Below the pieces are notes generated by a model. That model made no database searches and was not told where the DNA came from. It worked only from the letters and a program-made list of their open reading frames with translations. Source: Lepeophtheirus salmonis (taxonomy: Eukaryota; Arthropoda; Copepoda; Siphonostomatoida; Caligidae). From it: DNA of 64,000 bases. Each line of letters opens with the position of its first letter. Positions within the stretch are counted from its first letter, which is position 1. Shown in pieces: positions 44,560 through 57,057 of the stretch. The DNA lies in assembly GCF_016086655.4 (NCBI RefSeq), contig NC_052134.2, positions 12,772,001 through 12,836,000 on the forward strand, written 5' to 3'. The translations under genes were made by a program, and so were the position numbers.

Positions 44560-45188
44560 TGGTGGTCCATTGAAATTAGTTATTGAATTATTTCCTATTT
44601 TGATGTATTAGAGCATAAAAAATTAGTTACAAATCAAAACAAATGAGCTCTCCAGCTTACCTACAAGCTTACCATTACTTTGGGTCAATGCAAGAGTCCT
44701 CTGGGTTTCACATCAGACTATCAAGAGAACTATCAAAAAAGTAGGCGGAAAGAGCCTTGTGAGGATAGAGAGGCCACTTTAACATCCAAAAATTAAAGAA
44801 ACCCATCTCCTCCGTTCTATATCTCTTTGAATGAGTCTTTTGAACTCTTTTATGATACTTTTGTCATAATACAACCTTGATGTGAACCCCTTCGACTTCA
44901 CCTTTTGGGTGCATATCGAGGGGAACGCCTGCAGTGTCCTTCATCCAAACACCAAGGTCCTCAAAGCAACTTTCACCCAATACTGGGACACCATGAAAGA
45001 GGACTACATCCATAGCGGGTGTTAAGCCATAATTGCCGCTAAGAGCGGTTACATTAATGATTAAGGGTGCTCAGACACGTATTTATTCTTTTAAAGTTAA
45101 TTTTGTTGAAATTTTATTATTAATTAACAAATTCTATCTTGTTGAATTTCAAAATTTAAAGTGTTGGGATTTTTATGGACCACTCGGT
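44560..45188 (+). mobile_element. Tc1/mariner deletion derivative, copy 2
   Basis: The ends are GGTGGTCCATTGAAATTAG on the left and GGACCACTCGGT on the right, flanked by TA. Inside are remnants of the transposase N-terminal linker and a GTGAGGATAGAGAGGCC segment (44750-44780). These join directly to the C-terminal region and stop after an IND-type end at 45058-45063. It has the same internal deletion as copies 1, 3 and 4, and is the most degraded in its 5' half. Confidence 0.75.
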
Positions 45189-46570
45189 ATTCCATTGTTA
45201 CATATTGATTGTTTCATTAAAAAATCATGAAGTTAAAGGACAATAAATCCTGTATATACATTCAGTGGAACCTTTTTTTAATACTAACATCTTGTCTGAG
45301 CAAAATTATTTCTGTAAGCTGGTTTTCACTATATCCTTGTTATTAGTTATCTACGAATTTTTTATTGTCCAAGACATACATAGATATATCTTGTTATAAA
45401 AGTATACTCGAGAAGCATAGTGATACATTTTATTAAAATAGAAGAGGCCGATGTTCTTTTAGTGATTGAGGCCAAAGATTTGGTTAATTTGGTTGAGATT
45501 GATTAGTTTGGAGAGAGAATGTCTATTTATAACGTAACTAGGTGTGAGTGAAATTACGAATGATTGAGAGTAAAATTAAAATATACTGATAATTTATAAC
45601 TTTAAGTCCTTCATGGAATCGGTTCTAGAACAATTACCCAAATATATAAATCATAAAATAAGTTTAAAAACCTACCTTAAATTGACCAAGTTTCTGGAAA
45701 AAGTAATTTAACTTTGAGATCTCATCCTGAGATCTATGATACAAAATCCAACACAATTTTTGGCAGTGATACCCCTATTTATGCAAAAATATATTTTACC
45801 AAAGTTTCATATTGATAAAAGTTGGGAACTTTTTTTTATTGTTGATCAAGTACTTGCTAGTTTATTTCAGATTAAAAAAAAAAAAAAATTGAGATCATAA
45901 GAAATTTAAACATTCTAATTTTGACTTCATTTTGGGAATCCTTACACTTCAAAATAGTGAAGTCCAAATTTCAGGAGGCTCTCTTTTAGATAAAAAAATA
46001 GACAAAAAAAAGTGTTTCGACCTGATTATTAACTAAACTTTGGGTGTTTCAAAAAAAATTTATAGCACAAGAAATTTAGTTAATTAAATTTACAAGCAAA
46101 AGTATTTAATATTTTTTTATGACTAACACTTGGTTCGAATTGGTCAAATAGAGCAAAAGTTCAATAAGTTGCATTTTTTGCCATATGTCTTTAATTCTGC
46201 TCGTAAAAGAAATATTATGCATCTTTACAATTTATATATGTTTTCAAAATTATTATCAATGTATAAATTTATTACTTACATTAGACAGAGCTGGTTAAAT
46301 TACATAAATTTAACCTTTTTCTGACCTTTTTTCCATAAGAAAGCTTTTATTATCTAAATTAATCTTATATATTCAAAATCTTTGTAGTAGTTGTAATTAA
46401 AACCTGTTATGGGCAGTTTTAGTTAAAAATTATCATTTTAAAGCAAGATTTTTAAAGATGAAGGTTAAGAAATATCACAACGTAAAGAAAAAAAAATCAT
46501 TTTTCATATATTTTCCTAAATTATTATTTACCTAAATTTTGAATATTACATAATAATATTCTATTAAAAT
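45189..46570. other. AT-rich non-coding stretch
   Basis: Nothing is recognised except A/T runs. Confidence 0.5.
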
Positions 46571-47102
46571 TTGGGCAAAGTTTTGTTCGTTTCTGGTGAT
46601 TTTTTTTCCACCGTTCATGCTACTGTGAATAAGCAAAACAACCCTTTCATCACAACCGAACATCCAGACAATGTCTTAGGTTCAGTGAAACAAGTCTTTA
46701 GAATAAAAAATCCGTTGCCAACATGTGCGAAGTCTACCCTCCCCTTTTTGTGGAAAGGAAGGAGCGGCAATGCAGATGCTTACATCGTAGTTATGGGTGA
46801 GAAAGTGCCATCTGGATCCAGAGAAAAATTCACTCAAGACGGAGCTCCGTGCCATTGCACCGCTAAGACCAAGGCCTTCATGAAAGACAACTTTTGGGAC
46901 CTCATCATTCAGACGTGAACCCCTCGGACTACTCTATCTAAGGGTGTCTGGATGAGATGGTGTGTGCTACTCCTCACAGGAGTGCCCACTCCCTAGGGGC
47001 CTCCATCAAGAAGGAGGGGCCAAGGTTGAGTCCGACAAGATAGTGAAGGTCTGCAACGGATTTAAGCCTGACATTGATGCAATTATTAGAGCTGAGGACT
47101 AA
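46571..47102 (+). pseudogene. Tc1/mariner-superfamily transposase, catalytic part
   Basis: 46571-46918 reads ATVNKQNNPFITTEHPDNVL, then GSVKQVFRIKNP, ADAYIVVMGEKV, FTQDGAPCHCTAKTKAFMKD and NFWD. This is the stretch from just after the first catalytic Asp through the second Asp block (TQDGAPCH) of a PLDY-type transposase. The first Asp block is corrupted (LFVSGDFF). The C-terminal tail, in shifted frames, includes ESDKIVKVCNGFKPDIDAII and ends at the TAA 47100-47102. About half of the protein remains. Terminal repeats were not located. Confidence 0.7.
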
Positions 47103-47809
47103 CATATTGAATAAAAGTTGTGCCAAGCACTACTTTCAGATGATTTGATTAAGTAAATGTCCTCACAAAACCTCTCTTTTTCAACCTTGCATATATATGC
47201 TGTGTACTTATTCTCGCAACCTAAAATGCAAGAATAATGTTAAATGTAGGATTTACAGTACTTTGGATGAGTTTATTATGGAAAAGGAAGTTTTCTTGCC
47301 GCATCCTTGTAGTTTTATGTTTAACATCACATAATGTATATAGTCACAATGTATTAGACGTTTTCCAAGCAAGACAATTCTTTTATTGACTTAATGGCTT
47401 GGATAAAGGAAAAAATACTGAATCTAACAGTAATATGTAATTAACCCAATGGAAGCAACAAAGATTTCTTCTGGGATTGCTATCTTCAAGAACAATCCCT
47501 TTTCTCGTTTTTATTTGATATAAATCCCAAGAAACATTTATTTTAGTTTCTTGGGTAATGGTATTGTTGATTTTTTGTTGGAAATAATACAATCTACCAG
47601 TATGTTAAAAGTTAAACAAAAACCCATAAATTATCAGGGTCACTCTGACAATTTGAAGAACGTTTTGGTTGATGCGTGGAATTGCTTGAATGACCATAAA
47701 TGAAAATAATACGATAATGATCATTATTTTATCATTCTTGAGGAGATAACTTAATATATATACACTATAAAGTGGAACTACAAAAGTGTTTGCTCATTAA
47801 TGGTGGAGG
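47103..47809. other. Non-coding stretch
   Basis: Nothing is recognised. Confidence 0.45.
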
Positions 47810-48245
47810 GTAACGTTAATGAGTAATAAGTTCCTGTTGGACTCAGAGTATAATTAAGGGCCGACAATTGAGTGATTCCCGTTTATATCATTGGTAGATA
47901 AAGAATGGAGTGATACTTTATTTCTCATAGCTGTTCCGTGCAAAATTTATGAAATTAAATTACAGCTAAGCTGCTCTCCTACAAAACATTCTTCAAATTG
48001 TCAGGGTGACCACGTGCATCTTTGGTTTCTTTTGTTCTAACATACCGGTGGATAGTATTATTTTCATCGTTGATCATGATGTTTGATCATAATTAGTTAC
48101 AAGTAGCTATGAGATTAAGGAAATTAAAGGAAGATCCACTCCCTATCTAGCAGTGATATATCCATATATATGACTCCGAATCCAACAAGGACTTACATTC
48201 TGCGACAAATTGTCAGTGTTACTCCTAATGACTAAATACTTTTAG
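47810..48245. repeat. Dispersed repeat family A, two copies in inverted orientation
   Basis: 47810-48010 is a plus-orientation copy (CTGTTGGACTCAGAGTATAA). About 48100-48245 is a minus-orientation copy (CCGAATCCAACAAGGACTTA). Together they form a loose inverted pair about 90 bp apart. Confidence 0.5.
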
Positions 48246-49616
48246 GTTTTCTCTTTAGGAAAAAAAAATAATAATAACAGTTTTTGGGAGAAAAAAACAT
48301 ATATTCAGGTTTGCAACTACAAACAGCCGGCCCTCTTCTACCATAATATATTTTTCATCTTTGACGGGGAGGCTTTGTTTTAGGAAGTGATTGATACTGG
48401 TAAAAACCGTTAGTATTAGGGGCATGTTAAAAAACGAAACATAAAATTAATCCCAACTCTAAAAACACTGTCAAGCTAAATAGTACAAAAAAATTAGCAT
48501 CACTGAAAGTTGAGATACTGCGCTCGGAAGAATTTTAAATATATAAAGCGAAATTATACTTTAACAAAAATGCCATAAATAATCAAAAGTAACGACCTTT
48601 TTTAAAAAAGGACAGCTATTTTAAGCAATTAAAAATTTATTGTTTTATTAAACACCATTCAATGAAATATACACATAATTTATTAAACATTTTAGTAAAA
48701 AACCATACCAAAAGGATTGTCCTTTTCTAATAAAGGTCAATGGGAAAAAAGGAAAGGCTTTGCATTTATTATAATTATTTTTTTCAATTAAAAGGACAAC
48801 GCACAATTATTTTTTCCCTAAGTCCTGCTCATGCTAAGACTGGCCCTGGGAAAGGGTCTGGGTTACATTTGAACCCGGAACATAAATTAAAAAGATACCG
48901 TCATATTACATGCAAAAGTATGTACCCAGAGGATAATTACTCGTCAGAAGTCAATTTTGTGAAATATATTTTTGGAATTTTATTCGGGTACCCGTTCTTA
49001 CTCGAGTATTTTCAAATATATATTTCACTATTCATTTGGAATTTTTAATGTTTGTCTTTGTTTATATAGCTACAACTTACCGTGCCACTGATTTGAAGCT
49101 AGTTTTACCCTAGACAGTTGAATAGAATAGTTGGATCTAAGTGCCAAAAAGAAGATCACATGATCAGTATTTGAAAAAGGATATGCTGTTAGAGTCACTT
49201 TTTGTCTGCTAGTAGGCTGAGCTTTTTAATACACTCTCAACCTCGACTGTCAAATAGTAAATAAATAATTTGGGAAAAAACATATGAAAACTAATCTTCT
49301 GTAGTTTGTCTTGCTGAAAAAGAGTTAATTCTTATTTAGAGAATAGTTACTAATTATTATATATGTATATTTAATTGATAATCTGAGTATGAAATGACAA
49401 AAACTCTAAAAGAAGGCCCTTGATTAATATAATAATCAAAATTCTATGTTATAGTATTTTTAAGATTATAATTCGTAGTGTAATAATAATAATTATTAGG
49501 TATAATTTTTACCTAGATAGTTATTTTATTCGGAAAAATGTCACTGAATCGTAACTATAATGTAGGGGCCAAACCTATTCCGATTGAAAGTTTTAAGGTT
49601 CATTTTTGGTTCTTTA
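48246..49616. other. AT-rich non-coding stretch
   Basis: The 102-codon plus-strand open frame at 48740-49048 has no recognised motifs and no splice or start context. I leave it uncalled. Confidence 0.4.
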
Positions 49617-50063
49617 GCTTAAATAATAGTAATAAAGTTGGATTTTACTGGTAGGCGTTTCAAGACCTGAATTTTGGTGCATAGTGTTCTTTGATTCGTA
49701 TTTTAATTTTTTTGGATGAGTTGAACCTAACTTGTTGGTAAAAATGCTGTTCTGAGTGCTCAAGTCCTCCGTCAGTAAATCCCTCATGGTCTTCTCAAGA
49801 ACTTCCATCTCCTTCAAGAACCTCCAAGTTGATGTTGAAGAGTTGGTTTCAACCAGAGCTAGGCCCTCCTCGATCTTGGCTGGTGTTCTTGGCCTCCCTG
49901 ATCTCTATTTATCACTGAAACTAGTATCCTTCCTCCTCAATATGTCCCTCATGTAGTACACAGTCTTGACGCTCACGTTGAACCTCTCAGCGATGTTTTT
50001 GAGCTTATCACTTGCCTTAATCTCATCAAGTTTTTTTGTTTTTTTTTGTGAAAATAGCCTCAT
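49617..50063 (-). pseudogene. Tc1/mariner-superfamily transposase, N-terminal DNA-binding part
   Basis: From the minus-strand ATG at 50063 the frame reads MRLFSQKK, then NIAERFNVSVKTVYYMRDIL (helix-turn-helix), a stop within DTSFSDK*RSGRPRTPAK (the GRPR hook), and WRFLKEMEVLEKTMRDLLTE (second helix-turn-helix region). The catalytic domain is absent and the frame runs into unrelated sequence at about 49620. Confidence 0.7.
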
Positions 50064-50989
50064 TTTCAAAGAGTCAATAAACGGCTTTTAATTTTTTGTT
50101 GACATCAAGCTAAAGACAAAATTTTAAGGCGGAAAGACTTTAAATAAATTAACTCAATGTTGTAACCTCGAATATAGGGTTATTTGACTTAATTATACTA
50201 CAAGTGAGATCCAACTAAAGAATCTTAATATACATAAATACTTTTGCAACAAACTCAATATCAACAAGATAAATAAGATCAACAACTACTAAGGATAGAT
50301 ATATAATAATATTACCACACCCAACTTCTGTAAAATTTTAAGTCAGTACCTTTACTAAAAACCGAGCTATTTGTCTGTAAATTCACATCTGCAGGATTTA
50401 TACGCACCAAGTAAGAGGAGGCTAACGACCTTATTTGGGGTTTTAAACCCCAATCTACTTGTTTATTCAAGTTGTTTTCATATTTTGAACGTTTATTTAT
50501 TAAATTTCTCCCATTTGTTACTTTTAATAATGATGAATGAAAAATAAGGCTAATATTGAATATGTAGTCTACTTTAATTTTATTTAGGAATTTAGGAATA
50601 ATTACGTAGGTTGATATCTACAAATTCAAACAATAATAATTATAAAGTTTGTGATACATTGAAGCAGTGTTGTATAAACTACGTAAGAAGTAATGAATTA
50701 AAATATATTCATATTTAGTTCCTACTACCTACCTTATTAATGCCTCTGGCATAAAGGAAAACATAAAAAATATATGCCCATAAACTAAAGAAGAGGCCAT
50801 ATTTATATAAGAGAGACAACCAGCATTAATTTTAAAAACTGGGAGTGTAGCGTAACCATAGAAAAAAATGATTTTTACTACTTTACAGGTAAATGGGTGT
50901 GTGCACATGAGTATGTTAAAAAAAGAAAACGAAAATCAACATGTAATCCTGACTGTTTAAATCATATTTTTATGAGTGAAGTTTAGCTG

Positions 50990-51240
50990 TCATGATGTTT
51001 CATTAGATCAGCTCAATCTGCTGTGACGAGGGAGGAGTGGATAAGGAAATAAACAAGGACATAGACAAGAATTTCTCTCATGTCGATCCCCAATTCTACC
51101 TTTGCAACAAAAGCCTCTGTCTTTTGCATGCAAAAATTAATGCTCAATCAGGTTTTAAATATAATTGAATGTAGAAGAAAATGAAGAAGTTCATTACTCA
51201 GGAATTAAATAATAATGACAACTGCTAAGAAAAAGAAAAT
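50990..51240 (-). repeat. Dispersed repeat family A, minus-orientation copy
   Basis: It contains GTCGATCCCCAATTCTACCT and AATTGAATGTAGAAGAAAAT, followed by CTCAGGA.TTAAATAA.AATGACAA, all shared with 51660-52030. Confidence 0.55.
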
Positions 51241-51659
51241 TTCTTCTTCAAATTACCAATTCCAAATAAGGGGCCAGCTAAAAAGTACACTGTATTTTCA
51301 TCACTATGGATAGATGGAAATAATGATGGAAGAGGCCTGGCATAGAGTAGTTGCTACCTAAACAAATGTTGTTTTTATTTTATTCTCTGGCTCGTTTTTG
51401 GAATTAGTAAACTTATGAGTGAATGATCTGTTCTCAAGCTATTGTAATTATTATTTAATTTTTTGAGGGGTGCACTGCCTCTTCTAAAATATAGTACATA
51501 TGCAGTGATGCAAATTACTAGCAATTTTGACCATGCAAAAAAACAAAAAACATTGTATAAGTTTGCCTGCACGTCAAACTTTATCTTAAATTTCATTGGC
51601 TTTTTGAAAAAAGCACAGATAAGTTCATTAGCAGTCATGTTAATTGATTGCATTTTGTG

Positions 51660-52030
51660 CATGTGAAAAAATAGAAACCGGAAATCAACTTGGTAACCAT
51701 GACAATTTGAAATTCTTTTCGGAGGATAGCAATTTAGATGTACTGTCGTTCCATAACATCAGCTACAACTATCTTCGACAATTGAGTATGTAAATATGTT
51801 AACATACAAGGTTATAGGCAAGAATTTGTCTCATATCGATCCCGATTCTACTCTGAGTCCAACAAGGACTTAAAATTATAACATTGCAACAAATCTTCAA
51901 GGTTACTCTCCGCCTTTTATGATCACACACGAATGTTAAATCAGGCTTTGATATACATAATTGGATGTAGAAGAAAATGAATTTCACTACTCAGGATTTA
52001 AATAACAATGACAACAGCAGAGGAAAAAAA
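51660..52030 (-). repeat. Dispersed repeat family A, longest copy
   Basis: It contains TCTGAGTCCAACAAGGACTT, GTTACTCTCCGCCTTTTATG and AATTGGATGTAGAAGAAAAT. At about 370 bp it is the longest clear copy and defines the motif order. Confidence 0.6.
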
Positions 52031-52853
52031 TATACAGCCGATTAGCACCACTGTGTTTACACCTAAATTTATTTACGTACGTGATGGTGAGGTTCATGTC
52101 CCTACTTTGTCGAAAGAATTTCAAACTTTTTCAGTACTGTCAATAATGTTAATATTTACCTTGAATACATAGGTATGAAATGTGGGAAAGAGTTAAAAAA
52201 AATAATAGCATTTTTTCAGTTATTTAATGTGACTAATATATATTTATATATTTTTTTTGCGAAATATTGTAGATTCAAAAACAATGATTAAAAAATATGA
52301 ATCACATTTGTTCGAAAATAAGCACTGAATAGAGCTTCCAAAAATTTCAATATTTACTTTAACCTAAAAACGGAATATCAGTCTAACATCCATTGTTTTC
52401 GACTTGATTTTTTTTTAAATTCTCATCGAATTGTTGGTATTCAATATATATTTTTTTAAATTTAGGTTTATATTTTTTTCTAACCATCGAATCTTAATCT
52501 AAAATATAAATTTTGGATATACAAATTAGACAAACTCAAAAATATTATTTTTCTAGTTTCTTCTAAATTTAATTGGCTTTGTGATCAAATATTAACATGT
52601 TTAAATAAACTAGTACGGACGTGCTCATTTGGTCCATGCAAAATAAAAAATAATAATTTTGGCCAGTGCAATAATTGTTTTTATCTATTTTTCAAAATGG
52701 TAGGTATCCATAAAGTTTACTATTTCCATATAAAATGAATCAGTAATGTCAACAAAGTTGAACTGAGATTATGTTTTTGCATCTGTTTCCTTGTTTGTGA
52801 CCAGTAACAGAAAAAGTTACAGATCGATCTTGTTTAAACTTGATACAAAGATG

Positions 52854-53691
52854 ACCGGGTGGTCCATTGAAATTTGAACAATTACTTATACAATAGTTAA
52901 TGGAGGTTGAGCGATTGAAATTAATTAATATTTAGATATATTAAAAAATAAACAATAAGTTATAAAACAAACAAAAAATTGAGCTCTCCAGCATTCGTAC
53001 AAGTCGAGAATTTGACACATGAACCTGAGTTACAAATTTCAATTCGTGCACTCCAAGCTGTCGCACGTCTCCAGGATTACCATCTACTCCGTCATCAAGT
53101 CCTAAACGTTTGAGAGGAAGAAGAGCTCTGTCAAATAGGCCAAACTTAGCTGGGAAGAGATAAAGAAAACAGCTCAGCCCCATCCCCTCAAGTCCATGAG
53201 GGTCCATGCAAGAGATCTTGTGATTTCACAACAGACTGTACAGAAAGGTTAGAGAGGCCAGCCACTTTTGACACCAGCAAGGAAAGAAACCCCATTTTCT
53301 CCGTTTCAAGACTCTTTCGAATGAGTTTTAAAAGAGTTTTATGACCTCTTTCTCACACTTTTGGCCCCCTATAGCCCTGATGCTAACCCCCTTGAATATA
53401 TCTTTTGGGTGCATGTCGAGGGGATCAGTGTCTATCATCCAAACACTGCTCGGCCTCAAAGCTATTGTAAGCCAGCACAGGAACGCCATGGCAGAGAACT
53501 ACTTCCACAGTGGTTGTCAGGCCTTCAGTCGCCTAAAAGCCATCATTGGCGTTAAGGGATGCTACATTAATGATTAAGAAGCTCAGAAATATTTATAGTA
53601 TTAATTATGTTTAAATTCTATTTTAATTAATAAGTTATATATATTTGAATTTGAAAATTCAAAGTTTTCAGATTGTAATGGACCACTCGGT
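52854..53691 (+). mobile_element. Tc1/mariner deletion derivative, copy 3
   Basis: The ends are ACCGGGTGGTCCATTG and GGACCACTCGGT, giving 838 bp. Inside, a transposase remnant runs through a KSMRVHARD-like linker and an RPATF.TPAR segment. It then jumps to LLAPYSPDANPLEYIFWVHV (about 53357-53415), the last catalytic-block region, and ends KAIIGVKGCYIND-stop at 53577. The last block is best preserved here. Neither the first nor the second catalytic Asp region is present. Confidence 0.8.
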
Positions 53692-54455
53692 AAAAAAAAA
53701 ATATGAATGTTACACATTTATTTTGTGAAACATAAATCATCTTTTGAACGGATACATTATGTTAAAGCATAATAAATATTTGATTTAATAATTGTATTTT
53801 TTACTAACCTAAAGCTGATCACGTGAATGACAGTTTTTATAGTGAATATTTTAGTTTTTTTTCTTATTTTGAAAATTGAAATATATATTCATATTTAAAG
53901 AAGAGTTAAGTCTAGAAAAGATTGGCAAATACTGTTCAATCACAATAACGTAATTTTTGCCTTGTATCCCCCTCCCCCAAAAAAAAATAAAAATAAAATA
54001 ATAATAATGATTTATTGAATGATACTTCCTTATTCAACAAGGTAGAAAATAAGTTCATTTTGAATGCAAGGACGTCCGCAGGATTTTTTTTTTTTGTTTT
54101 CTTTTCAAAAAATCTCAATAATTCTATTCACAAACAATTAATTTGGGGGAGCTTCACGAGAGTTTTACCACGCAAGGATTTTGTCTGCAACCATTTTACC
54201 ACAATCATTTTACAGTAAAACAGTTCTGTATTGTACTTATATAATGTTAATTAATGAATATAAAATATTTTTCTGCAAAAAAACGCTCAATAATTTTCCT
54301 ATTTGAACAATACTTATTTATCATACTATCATTTTAAATGGAATTAAAATATGCTAGCGTATATATCTTATCTATATCTATTGTTATTTTTAACAATGTT
54401 ACGATGAGCAATGTTGTTAAACATATAATTAGCTGCCAATTGCTAAGAAACTTAG
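53692..54455. other. Non-coding stretch
   Basis: A truncated AT-rich MITE end (GGACGTCCGCAGGATTT) lies at 54070. CATTTTACCAC-type repeats lie at 54150-54220. No gene is seen. Confidence 0.45.
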
Positions 54456-55240
54456 CAACCTACATTAGGCGACCTCTGTTGACAGAAAAACAGAGAAAAG
54501 TCTACGAGAAGCGTGCAAAAAAGATCCTGAACTAACTCAAGGGAGCCAGTGATTGTGATAGTTTATTATTAGAAGACCTTTACTGCTGACCTTGTTTTCA
54601 ACAGGCAGAATGATCGAGTAGTGACATTTGGGGATCCAGTAGAGGAGCACCGATATGTCTCCATCACCAAACACCCTGATTCAGTGATAATGTTAGGCTT
54701 CGTTGCCTCCAAAAGGATTGCCACGAACCCCTTGTGGTTCCCTTTAGGAAACAGGGTGAAGGCTGATGAGTACGTCAAAATTCTGGACACTATAATTCTC
54801 CCATAGATCCAATTCTTTGTCGGCAATTCTTCGTGGACGTTCCAACAAGATGAAGCACCTGACCTCAACTCAAAGAAAATAAAAGAGTGGCTCCAGGCCA
54901 CTTCTGGGCAAAGGACTTTTGGCCTCGCCTCAATTTTTTAAACTATTTATCTTGGCACTTTCGGAGTCCAAGGTCTGCGTCACCCGTGCCCTGAAGACCT
55001 CTTTCAGCAAGGCCTGGGCCTCCATGAACGCCAAGTCAGTGGAGGGTCTACGGAAAGTCTGAAGCAGCATCACCACCACCTAGAGCTCATCATCTATTCT
55101 GAGGACGGATACATTGACTAAAACATGTTCTTTGCGTTTCCATTCTTAGATAATAAGCTTGTTTTCTAATTCATCCAGGCACCTGCCACGGACTTCAATA
55201 CTTTGTGTGTTAAAATGGGCAAATAATAACGGTTGGCCTG
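54456..55240 (+). pseudogene. Tc1/mariner-superfamily element, 5'-truncated
   Basis: The sequence reads RRPLLTEKQRKVYEKRAKKI (54470-54530), then NRQNDRVVTFGDPVEEHRYV (about 54603-54660), SVIMLGFVASKRIATNPLWF, RVKADEYVKILDTIILP, and after a stop, SWTFQQDEAPDLNSKKIKEW with the second catalytic Asp. A C-terminal region ending EDGYID-stop at about 55122 follows. The 3' terminal repeat is AATAACGGTTGGCC at 55226-55239, matching the minus-strand element at 32458. The first catalytic Asp block (before NRQND) is damaged, and the last catalytic block (PDLNPLDY form) is missing. Confidence 0.7.
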
Positions 55241-55789
55241 TTACATAAAAAACGTAAGAAATGGAAAAATTGTCTTAGCCTAATTTTTGTTTGTAGAGAA
55301 CTGCAAACTGCAACGATATTTATTTCAATTATATCAATGAACACAATTATTTTATATGATTGATTATCGATCATTAATCCCTAATGTGTCAACTGTCTCC
55401 ATCAATGGAGGCAAGCTTCTACAAAAAATTCCTAAAATTAGAAAAGATGTATCAAAAAAAGTATAATTAACTATCATATGAAGTTGGTAGCAAAATTTAT
55501 AATTTTGTTCTGAACTTAGCAAGAAAAAGAAAAGAAAAAAAAAGCTCTTCACGATTTTAATGAATTCATAATTTCACTACTGAGTGTTCTCTGATATCCA
55601 GTTCCTAATTGTTGTTTTTATAACTTTTATGGATATTTGGACCTCAGTCCCACTCCACATGTTCTTCACTTCTTTCCCTATTCACAACCTCTGTGTCCAC
55701 GATATATCTCTGTCAGTGAGGATATTCGGAAGCCATTTTCGGATGCTTAAAAAAAAGAAAAAAAGAACCCGAAAATCAACATGGTAAAC

Positions 55790-56120
55790 CCTCCAATTTG
55801 AAGTATGCTTTTGAGGAGAGCAGGTTAGCTGTCATGGCCTTTCAATAGATTGGCTACTAGCAGCTGTAATGAAAGGAAGAATGAAATAAAGAAGGACAAA
55901 GGGAAGGATAATTCTGATGTTGGTCCTCAATTCTAATCCGAGTACCACAAGAACTTACAACTACAACTATGCAACAAATGCTCGGAGTAACTCTCCGTCT
56001 TTTATGTTCACACACAAATGCTCAAATCGGTTTTTTATACATCAATGATATGTTGTATATAAATTTGAAAATTTATTTCACTCATCAAGAATTGAAAAAT
56101 AATGACAGCGGCTCAGGTAT
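55790..56120 (-). repeat. Dispersed repeat family A, minus-orientation copy
   Basis: It contains GGTCCTCAATTCTAATCCGA, then GTAACTCTCCGTCTTTTATG and AATAATGACAGC, in the same order as 51660-52030. Confidence 0.55.
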
Positions 56121-56819
56121 AAAAAAATTAACATTTCAGTTTGTCAACACCAAAAAAATAAGAGCAAGCTAAAAAATACACCTCATTTTCATCAATTGTC
56201 TCCATTTCTAGTCTTACTTTCAACTTTATAAGTTGATTAATATCCCCAAAAGTAAATTTTGCAAAAAAATAGAACAAATTTATAGACCATTCGATATCGT
56301 TGCTCTAGAATAAAGTTATTGTATCCCAACATTTCAAAATAGTTAGGAATACGCAAAATAAACCTGTTTTCTCTTTAAAATCTATCTTAGATATAGTAAA
56401 TAAAACATTTAGGAGATAAAATATTTAGAATTAATAAAAGTTATTTTAGTAAGAGAAATGAAAAATTAAATGCTGTTAAAAATGAGGTAAATGGGAACAA
56501 AATAGTAATATCTTAATTTTTCAAATTTGATATTTTTGTCCTGAAGCATTGATGTATTATTCAAAGTTAATAGATTATAATGTAAGGTTTTGACATCATC
56601 GTATAACTTGACAATAAATATTCCTAAGGTAATCATTATATGCAATTTTCGTTGTATAGAAGAACCTTTAAAATGAACGCCCGAAGAAAATAAGTTAAGT
56701 TTATAAACAGAGTTTGTAATTATATAATTACTTTGGTAATTACGCTGGTAGGTTAAAAAATGAAAGGAATAGAAAATAAATGTGTTTACTTTGACAATCG
56801 GAAAAATGTTTGGGCGAAA

Positions 56820-57010
56820 AGGAGGCAGTAATGAAGTTTTATTAGATTAGCTATGTTATGGAGGAAATGAAAACAAACCCTACTTCATATCCAACAATTA
56901 TACAGACAGTAAATACTCCAATGCCAATCCTCAATTCTACTCTGAGTCCAACAAGGACTTAGACTTATAATTCCACGACAAATTCCCAAAGTTACATTTT
57001 GTTGTTCAGG
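56820..57010 (-). repeat. Dispersed repeat family A, short copy
   Basis: It contains CCTCAATTCTACTCTGAGTC and CAACAAGGACTTA, and ends just before deletion-derivative copy 4. Confidence 0.5.
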
Positions 57011-57057
57011 CACTAATGATTGTTATATATTTATCATTCTCTCTTCAAGAATAATAT

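Larger units (their letters stand above)
50064..52853. other. Non-coding stretch with repeat family A copies
   Basis: No gene is recognised. Minus-orientation copies of family A lie at about 50990-51240 and 51660-52030. The 95-codon frame at 51662-51375 has no recognised features. Confidence 0.45.
55241..57057. other. Non-coding stretch with repeat family A copies
   Basis: No gene is recognised. Minus-orientation family A copies lie at about 55790-56120 and 56820-57010. Confidence 0.45.

Noticed and set aside
46130..46140. GGTTCGAAT as a tRNA B box
   Set aside because: No A box, no cloverleaf and no acceptor stem around it.
48740..49048. 102-residue plus-strand open frame
   Set aside because: No motif or exon context, and the last third is AT-driven hydrophobic sequence.
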